Assembly (NCBI GenBank): GCA_965206365.1
Contig: CBDBJL010000004.1
Coordinates: forward strand, 124,001 to 188,000
Length of the DNA: 64,000 nt
Direction: 5' to 3'
Source of the DNA: CBDBJL01 sp965206365
GTDB taxonomy: Bacteria > Pseudomonadota > Alphaproteobacteria > JABAAW01 > JAHZMA01
Shown here: one piece after another, positions 27,901-35,671 of the stretch
Numbering within the stretch: position 1 is the stretch's first letter
Layout of the letters: each line of letters starts with the position of its first letter
The notes under the pieces: model-generated
Told to the model about the DNA's origin: nothing
Seen by the model: only the letters and a program-made list of their open reading frames with translations
The model's database searches: none
Position numbers and translations under genes: made by a program

Positions 27901-28022
27901 CTTGGCTCTATGTTCTTATTCTCGCGGTCCTTCCGATCCCCAAGATAATCATACCCAAGTTGATCTTTGAACAACTTAACGATGCGGTTTTGCGTAACGC
28001 GCTCTATGGCTCCAACTTTACT
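24942..28022 (-). CDS. hsdR: type I restriction enzyme R subunit
   Basis: Endonuclease and translocase of a type I system; cuts unmethylated DNA after ATP-driven translocation. Visible: the N-terminal nuclease with GVVELKRS (about residue 149), Walker A HTQGSGKSLT (about 274), a DECHR box (about 390) and downstream helicase motifs, with a helical C-terminal specificity/M-binding end. The start at 28022 (MSKVGAIERVTQNRIVKLF) overlaps the end of dinD by five bases and is preferred to the long upstream extension. Length (1,026 residues) is normal. Confidence 0.95.
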   Translation of the reverse strand, partial: SKVGAIERVTQNRIVKLFKDQLGYDYLGDRKDRENKNIEPSLLKAFLQKQGYSDKLIERALHELDQAAALGDGRSLYDANKDVYRLLRYGIKVKEGAGEQNQTVWLINWTEPEKNDFAIAEEVTVKGNNTKRPDVVLYLNGIAIGVVELKRSIIGLTEGIRQNLLNQRKDFIRPFFTTMQLVMAGNDTQGLRYGTIETSEKYYLEWKEDGGIGDYKLDRHLSIMCEKHRLLELIHDFIVFDAGVKKTCRQNQYFGIKEAQDHIRRRQGGIIWHTQGSGKSLTMVWLTKWIRENVKDSRVLIITDRTELDEQIEKVYRGVDEDIYRTTSGSDLVHTLNGTDQWLMCSLVHKFGGSDNDELSDEDVDKFLAEIQKNMMSNFEAKGDIYVFVDECHRTQSGKLHTAMKKILPNALFIGFTGTPLLKDDKQTSLEVFGPYIHTYKFDEAVKDGVVLDLRYEARDIDQNITSQDKIDLWFEAKTKGLNDFARAQLKKKWGTMQKVLSSQSRLENIVADILLDMETRDRLADGRGNAILVSGSIYQACKFFELFDKTDLSGKCAIVTSYKPSPQDIKNEESGAGYTERLHQYDIYRKMLANFFDEPADQAVNRADEFEKKVKEKFVDEPGQMRLLIVVDKLLTGFDAPSATYLYIDKKMQDHGLFQAICRVNRLDGEDKEYGYIIDYKDLFNSLESSIQDYTCGAFDKYDKEDVAGLLEDRLIKARERLDETRETVKALCENVGTPKDTAAYIQYFCALDTSDKDALKDNEPRRLALYKESGSFIRAYAALANEMADAGYSPEEIEEIKAEVQHYESVRTEVKMASGDYIDMKVYEPSMRHLIDSYIRAEESQKISAFDDLSLIQLIVERGEDAIKELPEGIRNNEEAIAETIENNIRKVIIDEQPVNPKYYEKMSELLDALIQERKDQALKYKDYLKKIIDLSGKVSRPETNSSYPKSLNSAAKRALYDNLGKDENLAIEVDKIVRATKKDGFRGNRFKEREIELAIRSVLSVTDYDAKQILELVKNQSEY

Positions 28023-28869
28023 CATCATTACTGTCCAAACTGTCTGGTGATTTAAGTGCTTTCTTCTCCTGCGAGGCAATACGACGCTCAAGCTTCTTGA
28101 TATCTTCTGCAGGTGGTAAGGATTCTGGCCGGATACCACGTTCAATCAAAGTCTTACGAACAGCCTGATTATTGGTGACATGCTCACCGGATATCTGTGC
28201 TTCGGTACTCATATTATTTTCACGGGCGTTATGGATGGTAATTTCCGTCGCAAAGTCTTTCGCTTTTAGGATAATGGTTGACGCAAAATCGGCCAGTGGG
28301 CGACTATTAGGCACTTTCCACTGCGCCTTCATCTGCTGGGTGCTTTTGCCACACAACGCTTGGTCCCCCTTGCTGCGAATAATACCGAAATTGCGATCTT
28401 GACCTGTTTGCTCGTATATCACCTCTGATAGCTCTTTTTCTGTTTGGGTCAGCTTTTTGCGCGCAGAAAGACGCTCTTGTTCCAGAATGCGCTGCTCAAT
28501 CAGCTCAGCCCTGCGGGTTTGCATGGCAAAATAGGTCTGAGCAAAGGCTATCTGTTCTTTTCTTGGGTCGCCGTTCTGAGCAATGAGATAGCAAGCGTAA
28601 CGGGTAAGCATAACATCATCTATCTCTCGCTTACCGCCGGAACCAAGATCGACCATTTTGCCGACGTCAGCAAAATGGTCAGAGACCTCATGCCCGCTGA
28701 CCTCACAGGCCACTTTGGCCTTCGAGATCACCTGAGCAAAGTTTCGCCACTGGTCATATCCCAGAAGATGCTGCAAATCACGGGCAAGCCAGTATTCCAC
28801 TTCACCCTCAGTTTGCTGGGCATGAAGCTCAAAATTATCTGTTAGTGTGGTAATGAGCTCTTTTTTCAT
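28018..28869 (-). CDS. dinD: DinD-like DNA damage-inducible protein
   Basis: 283 residues with strong DinD features: FELHAQQTEGEVEYWLARDL (N-terminal BRO-like part), LLGYDQWRNF, MLTRYACYLIAQNGDPRKE and FAQTYFAMQTRR, then a C-terminal helical part. E. coli DinD inhibits RecA strand exchange. Here it is placed between hsdS and hsdR with four-base and five-base overlaps, so it is co-expressed with the restriction operon; limiting RecA when the enzyme cuts DNA is a possible link but unproven. Confidence 0.9.
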   Translation of the reverse strand: MKKELITTLTDNFELHAQQTEGEVEYWLARDLQHLLGYDQWRNFAQVISKAKVACEVSGHEVSDHFADVGKMVDLGSGGKREIDDVMLTRYACYLIAQNGDPRKEQIAFAQTYFAMQTRRAELIEQRILEQERLSARKKLTQTEKELSEVIYEQTGQDRNFGIIRSKGDQALCGKSTQQMKAQWKVPNSRPLADFASTIILKAKDFATEITIHNARENNMSTEAQISGEHVTNNQAVRKTLIERGIRPESLPPAEDIKKLERRIASQEKKALKSPDSLDSNDE

Positions 28870-30174
28870 GCCGCCTCCTGCTTTTTGTCGGTTTTGGTTA
28901 ATCGTGTTTTGCCTGTCAAAAGCTCCTGCATCATGCCTGTCTTGAGGCTGAGGGCCTTGGCAAGGCGCTGCTCAAGCGCGTCAATTTCAGCATCCATGTC
29001 AGACAAGATATTAGAAATCGCGGTTTGCTCATCTTTATCAGGAAACTTGAATTCCATTGATTCAACTGATTTTGGTGTCAAATTATTAATGCTGGAACCA
29101 GCTAAAAGGACATCAATTTGTTTTCTGCAATAATCTGAATTGAGAAGATAAAAAATAAATTTTGGAATGGATTTTTTAAGGTCGGTGCGAAAGCACCCCA
29201 TAAAAGCGCCAAATGTAAATTTATTGCTCTTGTTGTCAGAAAAAATAGCGGATTTTCCAATTAATTTTTTACTTCCATTTGCCATACATATGACAATGTC
29301 ATTTTCATTTAAATATTGCTCGGTTGATACACATCCCCTCTTTACAAACTGAACATCTGAAAAGTTTACTCTTGCAAATTTAATATTGTTAGACCGCAAT
29401 AAGTATGGCTGCGTCATTATTGTCAGATGCAAATAGATCTGTCGCTCCACTGTAACTCACACCGCGCAAACAACTGCCAAATTCACCTAATTGAAACTCT
29501 TTCCATTCTTCATCAAACCCCGGAAGGCGTTTTTTGCCTGTAAGGAGCTCTTGCATGGCGGCGGTTTTCATGTCGTGTTTTTTGACGATCAGCTTCTCAA
29601 GGCTTTTAATCAGTCCATCCACATCTGACAGTGCTGCCGCAATCTGCTTTTGCTCTTCAGGCTTGGGAAGAGGCAATACTATGGATGAAAGCAGCCGTCC
29701 ATTTGTTAACGCCCTAGTTGTATAGGTACTTTTGGAAGTTATCTGTTTTCTTACTTCATCAGAGGAAAAACAGTATTTGCAATAATCCTCTTCAATTGAC
29801 TTGGATTTGGGGCGACCACGCAATACAAAGCCACTAAATACTGTTTCATTGCAATCGTCCAACATCACAGATGCAACACCAATATCTTCAACAGTTTCAG
29901 ATGTCCGTGTAAAAAAAACATCTCCTTTTTTGACCGAAAAGTTTTGCTTTTCTTGAAACGTTACATCAACTTTTCCCTGAAGATTATTGAGCCTCAAGCC
30001 TGAAAAATTAAAAACGTCCATATAGTTAACAATAGGCGTTCCGTAACCAAAGAATTCTTTGGCTTTATTTAAACCATTCTTAAACTCAAAAAGATCACCA
30101 ATTAGAGCTTCATCCCAATCCTCTGGGATAACGCCGATGTCTGTTTGTTTATATCCTGCCTTCATATCTGCCAT
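28866..30174 (-). pseudogene. hsdS: type I restriction S subunit, frameshifted in second recognition domain
   Basis: Specificity subunit broken into two frames. The first frame (30174 to 29389) has the first recognition domain and the central conserved repeat (MQELLTGKKRLPGF) and begins the second domain; it then ends early. The second frame (to 28866) holds the rest, starting from LLRSNNIKFARVNF, and ends in the second repeat (MQELLTGKTRL). An extra base near 29398-29402 explains it; removing it joins the frames. If real, the truncated protein has one target domain and the system is probably inactive or altered; a sequencing error is the alternative. Confidence 0.88.
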
Positions 30175-32657
30175 CACCAGCTTAACCCCATCTTTTTCAA
30201 ATGCTCTTCCACGCGGTCGGAGTAATCTGAAACCTGCTTGGTCAGTTCCGGCATGGGGTGGGCATAGCGTTCTTCAAGCTCTTTCACGCGGTTCGCCAAA
30301 ACTTGCGTTACACGTTCCACCTCTGCCGCTACATCTGCACTAAGGCGGTCAAACCATTTGTCGATGACAACCAATTCCTTAATCTCGTCAACATCAAGTT
30401 TGGCGTAATGCGATACGGTTTTCTTATCGAGTTCGAGCTGCTGCACCTTTATCTTCGAGGCCAGCGCACTTTCTTGATCCAGCAGTTTCTGCGCTTGTTT
30501 CAGGACGACCATTTCATCCTCAAGGTCTTCATCGCCTTTAATTTCTTTCATACGATCCTTGAGGCTGGTTTTCGTAAGCTTGCCTTTATCATTTTTCGCA
30601 TCTTCCAGCAGACCTTCTTCGCCACTGTGCTCTTCGGTCAGCTCTTCAATTTCCCCTGCAACGGTCTCACGCTGTGCTTCAAGCCCATCAATGGCCTGCT
30701 TCTCATCCGCAAAATAGCGCTGCACAATTAAGGCAGGTGGGATCAGCTCAGCTTTGAATTTTTGAGCCTTTTTGCCTGTGCCGACAACGATGTCTGGTGT
30801 TTCTTTGACTTTTTTGTCCTTGTCTTTTTCATCAATGATCAAGCGTATTTGCGCTGCGTCTTTCCAACCTTCACCGGAGATTTGATAAACATCATCCTGC
30901 ATGACCTCAGACCAGTAATTCATTAAATGCTGGTACACATCGTATTTATCGATCAGTGGAATATTTGAGAAAGTGGAAAGCAAGTCCTCTGAAATTTCCC
31001 AGATCACATCCTTTGGCTTGCAGTCTTGTTCGAGTGATTTTAGATATGGCTCGTACTTATCTTTCCAACCTGTCAGGGTTTCTTCGGCCTTTTTGGCATA
31101 TGCCTGATATTCAGCTGAATCCAGTATGGTGGATTTGACTTGATCGCTTGGCACGCGGGCAATGAGATAATCTGGGCTGCCATTTTGTTTGAAGAGTGCT
31201 TCGCGGGTTGCTGTAAATACATTCCAGTAACGCTGGAGTTCATCAACATCACGTTTTGGAATGCCACCCTTTAAATGCGCTGTTAGATCATGGATGTCCG
31301 CTTCATCACCGCTATCAATATAGCGCGGCAGATTAAGGTTATAGTCATTTTTCGGATCTGATATTTCGGAGACAGGTACCAAGCGGGAGAAGCCTTCGAT
31401 TTCTAACCCCTTATTGAAAACATCAACAATTTTGTGAATGTCTTGGGAGCGAAGGCGGTTCTTATTACCATCTTTGATAAAGCCCTTACTCGCATCAATC
31501 ATAAAGATGCCTTTGCGGGACGCGGCATGTTCTTTGTCTAGCACAATAATACAGGCTGGAATGCCTGTGCCGTAAAACAAGTTTGCGGGCAGGCCTATCA
31601 CACCTTTGATATAACCACGCTTCACCACTTCTTTACGGATGGTGGCTTCCGCGTTCCCACGGAACAATACGCCGTGTGGAAGAATGACAGCGCCTTTACC
31701 AGTGCTTTTCAACGAACGGACAATGTGCAGCAAAAAGGCATAATCGCCATTCTTCGATGGGGGCACGCCATAATCAAAACGGCCATATAAGTCGGTGATG
31801 GTCTTTTTCTTCTCGTCCTTGGCAAAACCGTTTTGCCATGATTTGGTTGAGAATGGAGGGTTGGCGACCACAAAATCAAATGTTTTCAGCTCAGATGCAG
31901 ATGGTGCAAATGCTGGGGCAGATAGAGTGCTGCTCCCACCCGCTTCAATTTCAGCGGTCGGGTTGTCATGCAAGATCATGTTCATTTTTGCCAGCGCGGT
32001 AGTGGCAACATCTTTTTCCTGACCGTAAATAGACATACCACTTGGCGATTCATCAGCTGCTTTCAACAACAATGAGCCAGAGCCACATGTGGGGTCGTAA
32101 ACTGTTTGGTCTTGGCGCGTTTCTTTACCGATGCCGATGACTTTGGCCATGATACGGGAAACTTCGGCAGGCGTATAAAACTGCCCTTTGCTTTTACCGC
32201 TTTCCGTTGCGAAGTGGCGCATCAGATATTCATAGGCATCCCCGAGGAGGTCGTCGCCTTCTGCGCGATTGCTACGGAAATCCAGATCATTAAAAATCGA
32301 TACCAGCTTTGACAGCCGGTCCTGCATTTCCTTACCTTTGCCAAGTTTGTCTTCGTCATTGAAATCGGCAACATCAATCACACCCTTGAGACCATTGGCT
32401 TCGGCAAGTTTGCCGATGGCTTTGTTAATTTTATCACCGATCTCTTTATCGCCTTTGAGGGCAACCAAATCAGCGAAGCCACCGCCTTCTGGAATTTCAA
32501 TCAATGAGTTTGGCTTGCCTGCGTATTTGTCAGACACATATTTTACGAAGAGCAATGTCAGTACATAGTCTTTGTACTGTGAGGCATCCATCCCGCCACG
32601 CAGTTCGTCGCAACTTTTCCAGAGTGAGCTGTATAACGCTGATTTTTTAATTGCCAT
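30174..32657 (-). CDS. hsdM: type I restriction modification methyltransferase M subunit
   Basis: N6-adenine methyltransferase of the type I system. SAM motif DPTCGSGSLLLKA (about residue 190) and catalytic NPPF (about 266) are intact. N-terminal ALYSSLWKSCDELRGGMDAS is the usual HsdM start, and the C-terminal ~200 residues are a long charged coiled-coil (GEIEELTEEHSGEEGLL) that binds S. 827 residues. Start 32657 follows GAGGAC and overlaps the upstream regulator by 11 bases. Confidence 0.95.
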   Translation of the reverse strand: MAIKKSALYSSLWKSCDELRGGMDASQYKDYVLTLLFVKYVSDKYAGKPNSLIEIPEGGGFADLVALKGDKEIGDKINKAIGKLAEANGLKGVIDVADFNDEDKLGKGKEMQDRLSKLVSIFNDLDFRSNRAEGDDLLGDAYEYLMRHFATESGKSKGQFYTPAEVSRIMAKVIGIGKETRQDQTVYDPTCGSGSLLLKAADESPSGMSIYGQEKDVATTALAKMNMILHDNPTAEIEAGGSSTLSAPAFAPSASELKTFDFVVANPPFSTKSWQNGFAKDEKKKTITDLYGRFDYGVPPSKNGDYAFLLHIVRSLKSTGKGAVILPHGVLFRGNAEATIRKEVVKRGYIKGVIGLPANLFYGTGIPACIIVLDKEHAASRKGIFMIDASKGFIKDGNKNRLRSQDIHKIVDVFNKGLEIEGFSRLVPVSEISDPKNDYNLNLPRYIDSGDEADIHDLTAHLKGGIPKRDVDELQRYWNVFTATREALFKQNGSPDYLIARVPSDQVKSTILDSAEYQAYAKKAEETLTGWKDKYEPYLKSLEQDCKPKDVIWEISEDLLSTFSNIPLIDKYDVYQHLMNYWSEVMQDDVYQISGEGWKDAAQIRLIIDEKDKDKKVKETPDIVVGTGKKAQKFKAELIPPALIVQRYFADEKQAIDGLEAQRETVAGEIEELTEEHSGEEGLLEDAKNDKGKLTKTSLKDRMKEIKGDEDLEDEMVVLKQAQKLLDQESALASKIKVQQLELDKKTVSHYAKLDVDEIKELVVIDKWFDRLSADVAAEVERVTQVLANRVKELEERYAHPMPELTKQVSDYSDRVEEHLKKMGLSW

Positions 32658-32847
32658 CGTTTTTGTCCTCGCCTTTTTGTTCTTGCTCACTGATCCAGCG
32701 GTCTACCTCGCTTTTGCGAAACCGCCACGCGCTTCCCACTTTGAAGCCCGGAACCTTGCCCTCAGATGCAAATCGATAGGCCGTCTTCTCAGCAATCTTG
32801 AGGTAATCGGCGAGTTCCTTCACGGTCATAATGTCATCATTAGTCAT
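32647..32847 (-). CDS. excisionase-family helix-turn-helix protein heading the hsd operon
   Basis: 66 residues: MTVKELADYLKIAEKTAYRF, then VPGFKVGSAWRFRKSEVDRW, the compact winged-helix pattern of MerR/excisionase-type small proteins. Encoded first in the operon and overlapping hsdM by 11 bases, it may regulate the restriction genes, a frequent arrangement in mobile type I cassettes. A role as a recombination directionality factor cannot be excluded. Confidence 0.85.
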   Translation of the reverse strand: MTNDDIMTVKELADYLKIAEKTAYRFASEGKVPGFKVGSAWRFRKSEVDRWISEQEQKGEDKNDGN

Positions 32848-32945
32848 ATTTTTTTGTCCCTTGAGGTATCATAGGATTGAAAATAGTGGAAATTGAGTGA
32901 ACAATCAAGTAAGTTATCGAGGAAATCAAATTATAAGACAGGGTT

Positions 32946-33965
32946 ATGCAGCAATACGGTAACGATAAGATTCTCTACTCACCATCGGACTTGGTCACCT
33001 TTTTAGGGTGTCACCATGCGAGCTTCCTTGATGTGAAGGCGCTGAGTGAGAGCATGGATAAGGCCGAGGCCAGCACCACAGGCCAACTATTGCAGCAAAA
33101 AGGCTTGGAGCATGAGGCGGCGTATCTCCAACAACTCAAAGACGAAGGTAAGTCCGTCGTTGAAATCCCCAAAGACCGCAATTTGCAAGACCGCGCCCAG
33201 CTCACATTAGAGGCCATGCAGTCCGGTGCGGATGTCATTTATCAGGCCGTATTCTTTGCCCCGCCATGGCGAGGAGATGCCGATTTTCTGATTAAGTGCA
33301 CTACGCCGTCCGACTTGGGTGATTTCAGCTATGAGGTGCTGGATACCAAACTGGCACAAACAGCTGAGCCCAAGCATATCATGCAGCTTTGTGTCTATTC
33401 TGAGCTGCTGACTTACCTTCAGGGATTGCGCCCAGCTGATATGCATTTGTTTCTGGGCGATCATGAAAAACACAGCTTCCGCGTGGCAGACTTTTTCTAT
33501 TACTACACCCGCGCTAAAGGCCGCTTTGAAACCTATCTGAAAAGCATGCCAGCAGACTCATATCCTGAGCCTTGCGGTCATTGTAATTTCTGTCCATGGC
33601 GCGAGGGCTGCAAAGCGCAGTGGGAACAAGATGATCATTTAAGCCTTGTGGCCAACATCCAACGCTCACAGATGGATAAGCTGCGGAAAGCTGGCATCTG
33701 CACCGTTGCGGAGCTTGCTGCCACAGCGCCTGACACCAAAATTCCTGATTTGAGCCGTGATGTGTTTTTACGCCTGCGTTCACAAGCCGTCCTGCAACAT
33801 CACAAAGCCACCACGGGTGAAAATAAATGCGAGATCATTCCGTTCCCGCCGGGCAAAGGCTTTACCCGTATGCCAGTGCCTGATGATGGTGATCTGTTCT
33901 TTGATATGGAGGGCGATCCGCTTTACCCAAATGGTTTGGAATATTTGTTTGGGGTCTATTATCGG
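32946..33965 (+). pseudogene. RecB-like nuclease/SF1 helicase, 5' part, split by IS605 element
   Basis: N-terminal 340 residues of a two-part enzyme of the TM0106 type. GDADFLIK (about residue 109) and YEVLDTKLA (about 128) form the RecB-like D...ExK nuclease site; the four Cys of PEPCGHCNFCPWREGC (about 206-221) could hold an iron-sulphur cluster as in Cas4/AddB. An RNase H-like DLFFDMEGDP begins near 317. The frame breaks after GVYY (33965) where the IS starts and ends a few codons later. The remainder resumes at 35672. Diverges from the hsd operon with 98 bases between. Confidence 0.88.
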
Positions 33966-34017
33966 AACGCGCCGTAAAACCTCGTCCTTCAGGGCGGGGA
34001 TATAAGGCGCAACCGCG

Positions 34018-34440
34018 CTAGCGCGGTTTTTTGTTGGCTCGCTGCGTTTCGACATATTTGCGGATAATATCGAGCGGCGCACCACCACATGAAGCGGCAA
34101 AATAAGACGGCGACCAAAGGACACCTTTGCGATACCTACCCGTAATTTCAGGGCGAAAGCTTCGCAAACGGCGACTGGATACACCCTTGAGACTGTTGAC
34201 CAGCTTAGAGAGGGATATTTTGGGCGGATAATTGATAAGCAGATGCACATGGTCGTCTTCCCCGTCACACTCGACGAGTTGCGCCTCAAAGTCGTTGCAG
34301 ACCTTGGCAAAGATGTGCCGCAAGTCCTGTATAGCCAGTTCTGACAGCACATCTCTGCGGTATTTGGTAATAAATACCAAGTGTACGTGTAGCGCAAAAA
34401 CACAATGTCTGCCTGTGCGATATTCATTTGAGTTGTCCAT
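34018..34440 (-). CDS. tnpA: IS200/IS605 transposase TnpA (Y1)
   Basis: 140 residues; single-strand transposase using one catalytic Tyr. HUH motif HVHLLI (about residue 66) and catalytic Tyr in SPSYFAAS (about 113) are intact. Start 34440 (MDNSNEYRTGRHCVF) is chosen because it matches the family start; an upstream in-frame ATG would overlap tnpB. Separated by 22 bases from the divergent tnpB start, so promoters are shared. Confidence 0.92.
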   Translation of the reverse strand: MDNSNEYRTGRHCVFALHVHLVFITKYRRDVLSELAIQDLRHIFAKVCNDFEAQLVECDGEDDHVHLLINYPPKISLSKLVNSLKGVSSRRLRSFRPEITGRYRKGVLWSPSYFAASCGGAPLDIIRKYVETQRANKKPR

Positions 34441-34462
34441 AGACCAATGGTAGAGTCGAGAT

Positions 34463-35632
34463 ATGCTAAAGGCAACCAAAGTCCGATTGTATCCCACTGT
34501 TGACCAGAGGAAGGCGTTTGCCTTTCAATTTGGCGCGATGCGGTGGGCGTATAATTTTACTTTGGGCTGGCGTAGCTCCGCTTGGAAAGAGCGCGGCGAA
34601 AGCATCAGCAAGCGCCAGACCTTGGACAAGCTCGTTGAACTGAAAGCCACGGAAGAAACAGGCTGGCTAAAGGAAGCCGATAGCCAAGCCTTGCAACAAT
34701 CGGTGATGCATTTGGATGATGCCTTTAAGCGATTTTTTAGAAAACAGGGCCGCTATCCCCGCTTTAAGAGCAAACACGGCAAACAAGCCATGTCCTACCC
34801 GCAACGGGTCAAAATTGTAAATGGTGTCAGTCTGTACTTGCCCAAAGTCGGCACGGTCAAAGCAGTTCTGCACCGTGAGATTGTAGGTAAGATTAAGACC
34901 GTCACCATCTCGCGCACTCAAACAGGTAAGTACTATGCGTCAATCTTGTGTGATGATGGGCTGGAGGTTCCAGCCCTCTTAAAAACGATTGAAGCGGACG
35001 CGGTGACGGGTATTGATTTGGGCATAACGCATTTAGCGATTGCCAGCACGGGTGAAAAACAAAAGAACCCCCGTATTTTGAAACGTGCGGCGGCCAATTT
35101 GCGCCGCAAGCAAAAAACACTGTCACGAAAGAAGAAAGGGTCGGCAAACCGCAACAAGGCGCGTGTACTTGTTGCCAAGGCTCACGAAAGAACTGCCAAC
35201 ACGCGCAATGACTTTCAACATAAATTGTCAAAACGACTGGTTGACGAAAATCAAGCAATCTGCGTGGAGACGTTGAAAGTCAAAAACATGCTCAAGAATA
35301 GGAAGCTTGCCAAACATATCGCTGACGCGGCATGGGGCGAATTGCTCCGAAAGCTGACCTACAAAACAGCTTGGTCAGGTAAGCACCTCGTGCAAATTGA
35401 CCAGTGGTTTGCATCCAGTAAGACCTGTTCTGATTGCGGCACTAAGGTTGATGCTATGCCGCTGTCGGTGCGGCAATGGACGTGCCAGACCTGCGACCAA
35501 GAGCATGACCGCGATATTAACGCTGCCATCAATATTCGGCAACAAGGTATCCTGAAACTAAAGGCGGAAGGGCTATCCGTCTCTGCTTGTGGAGGCTCGC
35601 GTAATTCTGGCACACTGCCAGTTGCAGCCTGA
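34463..35632 (+). CDS. tnpB: RNA-guided nuclease TnpB (IS605 OrfB)
   Basis: 389 residues, full length. RuvC acidic residues are present in TGIDLGITHLA (about 182), CVETLKV (about 267) and DRDINAAINI (about 349), with a zinc-finger CSDCGTKV...CQTCDQE between the last two. The N-terminal helix-turn-helix part (RKAFAFQFGAMRWAYNFTL) is intact too. TnpB proteins are guided by an omega-RNA copied from the 3' end of the element and cut the donor joint to preserve the element. Nothing suggests inactivation. Confidence 0.95.
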   Translation: MLKATKVRLYPTVDQRKAFAFQFGAMRWAYNFTLGWRSSAWKERGESISKRQTLDKLVELKATEETGWLKEADSQALQQSVMHLDDAFKRFFRKQGRYPRFKSKHGKQAMSYPQRVKIVNGVSLYLPKVGTVKAVLHREIVGKIKTVTISRTQTGKYYASILCDDGLEVPALLKTIEADAVTGIDLGITHLAIASTGEKQKNPRILKRAAANLRRKQKTLSRKKKGSANRNKARVLVAKAHERTANTRNDFQHKLSKRLVDENQAICVETLKVKNMLKNRKLAKHIADAAWGELLRKLTYKTAWSGKHLVQIDQWFASSKTCSDCGTKVDAMPLSVRQWTCQTCDQEHDRDINAAINIRQQGILKLKAEGLSVSACGGSRNSGTLPVAA

Positions 35633-35671
35633 GAAACAAGAAGCCTCGTCCTTTAGGGCGAGGAGTAGTCA
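35480..35671 (+). ncRNA. probable omega-RNA region at tnpB 3' end and right end
   Basis: In the IS605 family the guide RNA spans the end of tnpB and the right-end hairpin, with the guide in the flanking DNA. Here that maps to the last part of tnpB and the hairpin at 35644-35663 (CCTCGTCC-TTTA-GGGCGAGG). The guide would be the host-gene sequence starting at about 35672. Location is by analogy; the exact 5' end is unknown. Confidence 0.4.

Larger units (their letters stand above)
33966..35671. mobile_element. IS605-type element (tnpA + tnpB) inside the nuclease-helicase gene
   Basis: A peel-and-paste element of the IS200/IS605 family with divergent tnpA and tnpB. Ends carry matching imperfect hairpins: 33980-33999 and 35644-35663, both of the form CCTCGTCC-loop-GG.CG.GG. 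The host gene reads up to GVYY on the left and resumes HFKDGKELF on the right in the same frame class, and related host proteins have a short spacing here, so the boundaries are good to a few bases. There is no target duplication, as expected for this family. Left flank ends in TTAT, a possible target tetranucleotide. Confidence 0.88.

Noticed and set aside
33757..34005. Extra small CDS at the end of the split nuclease gene
   Set aside because: Frame overlaps the real nuclease frame and the IS left end; no ribosome site or conserved pattern.
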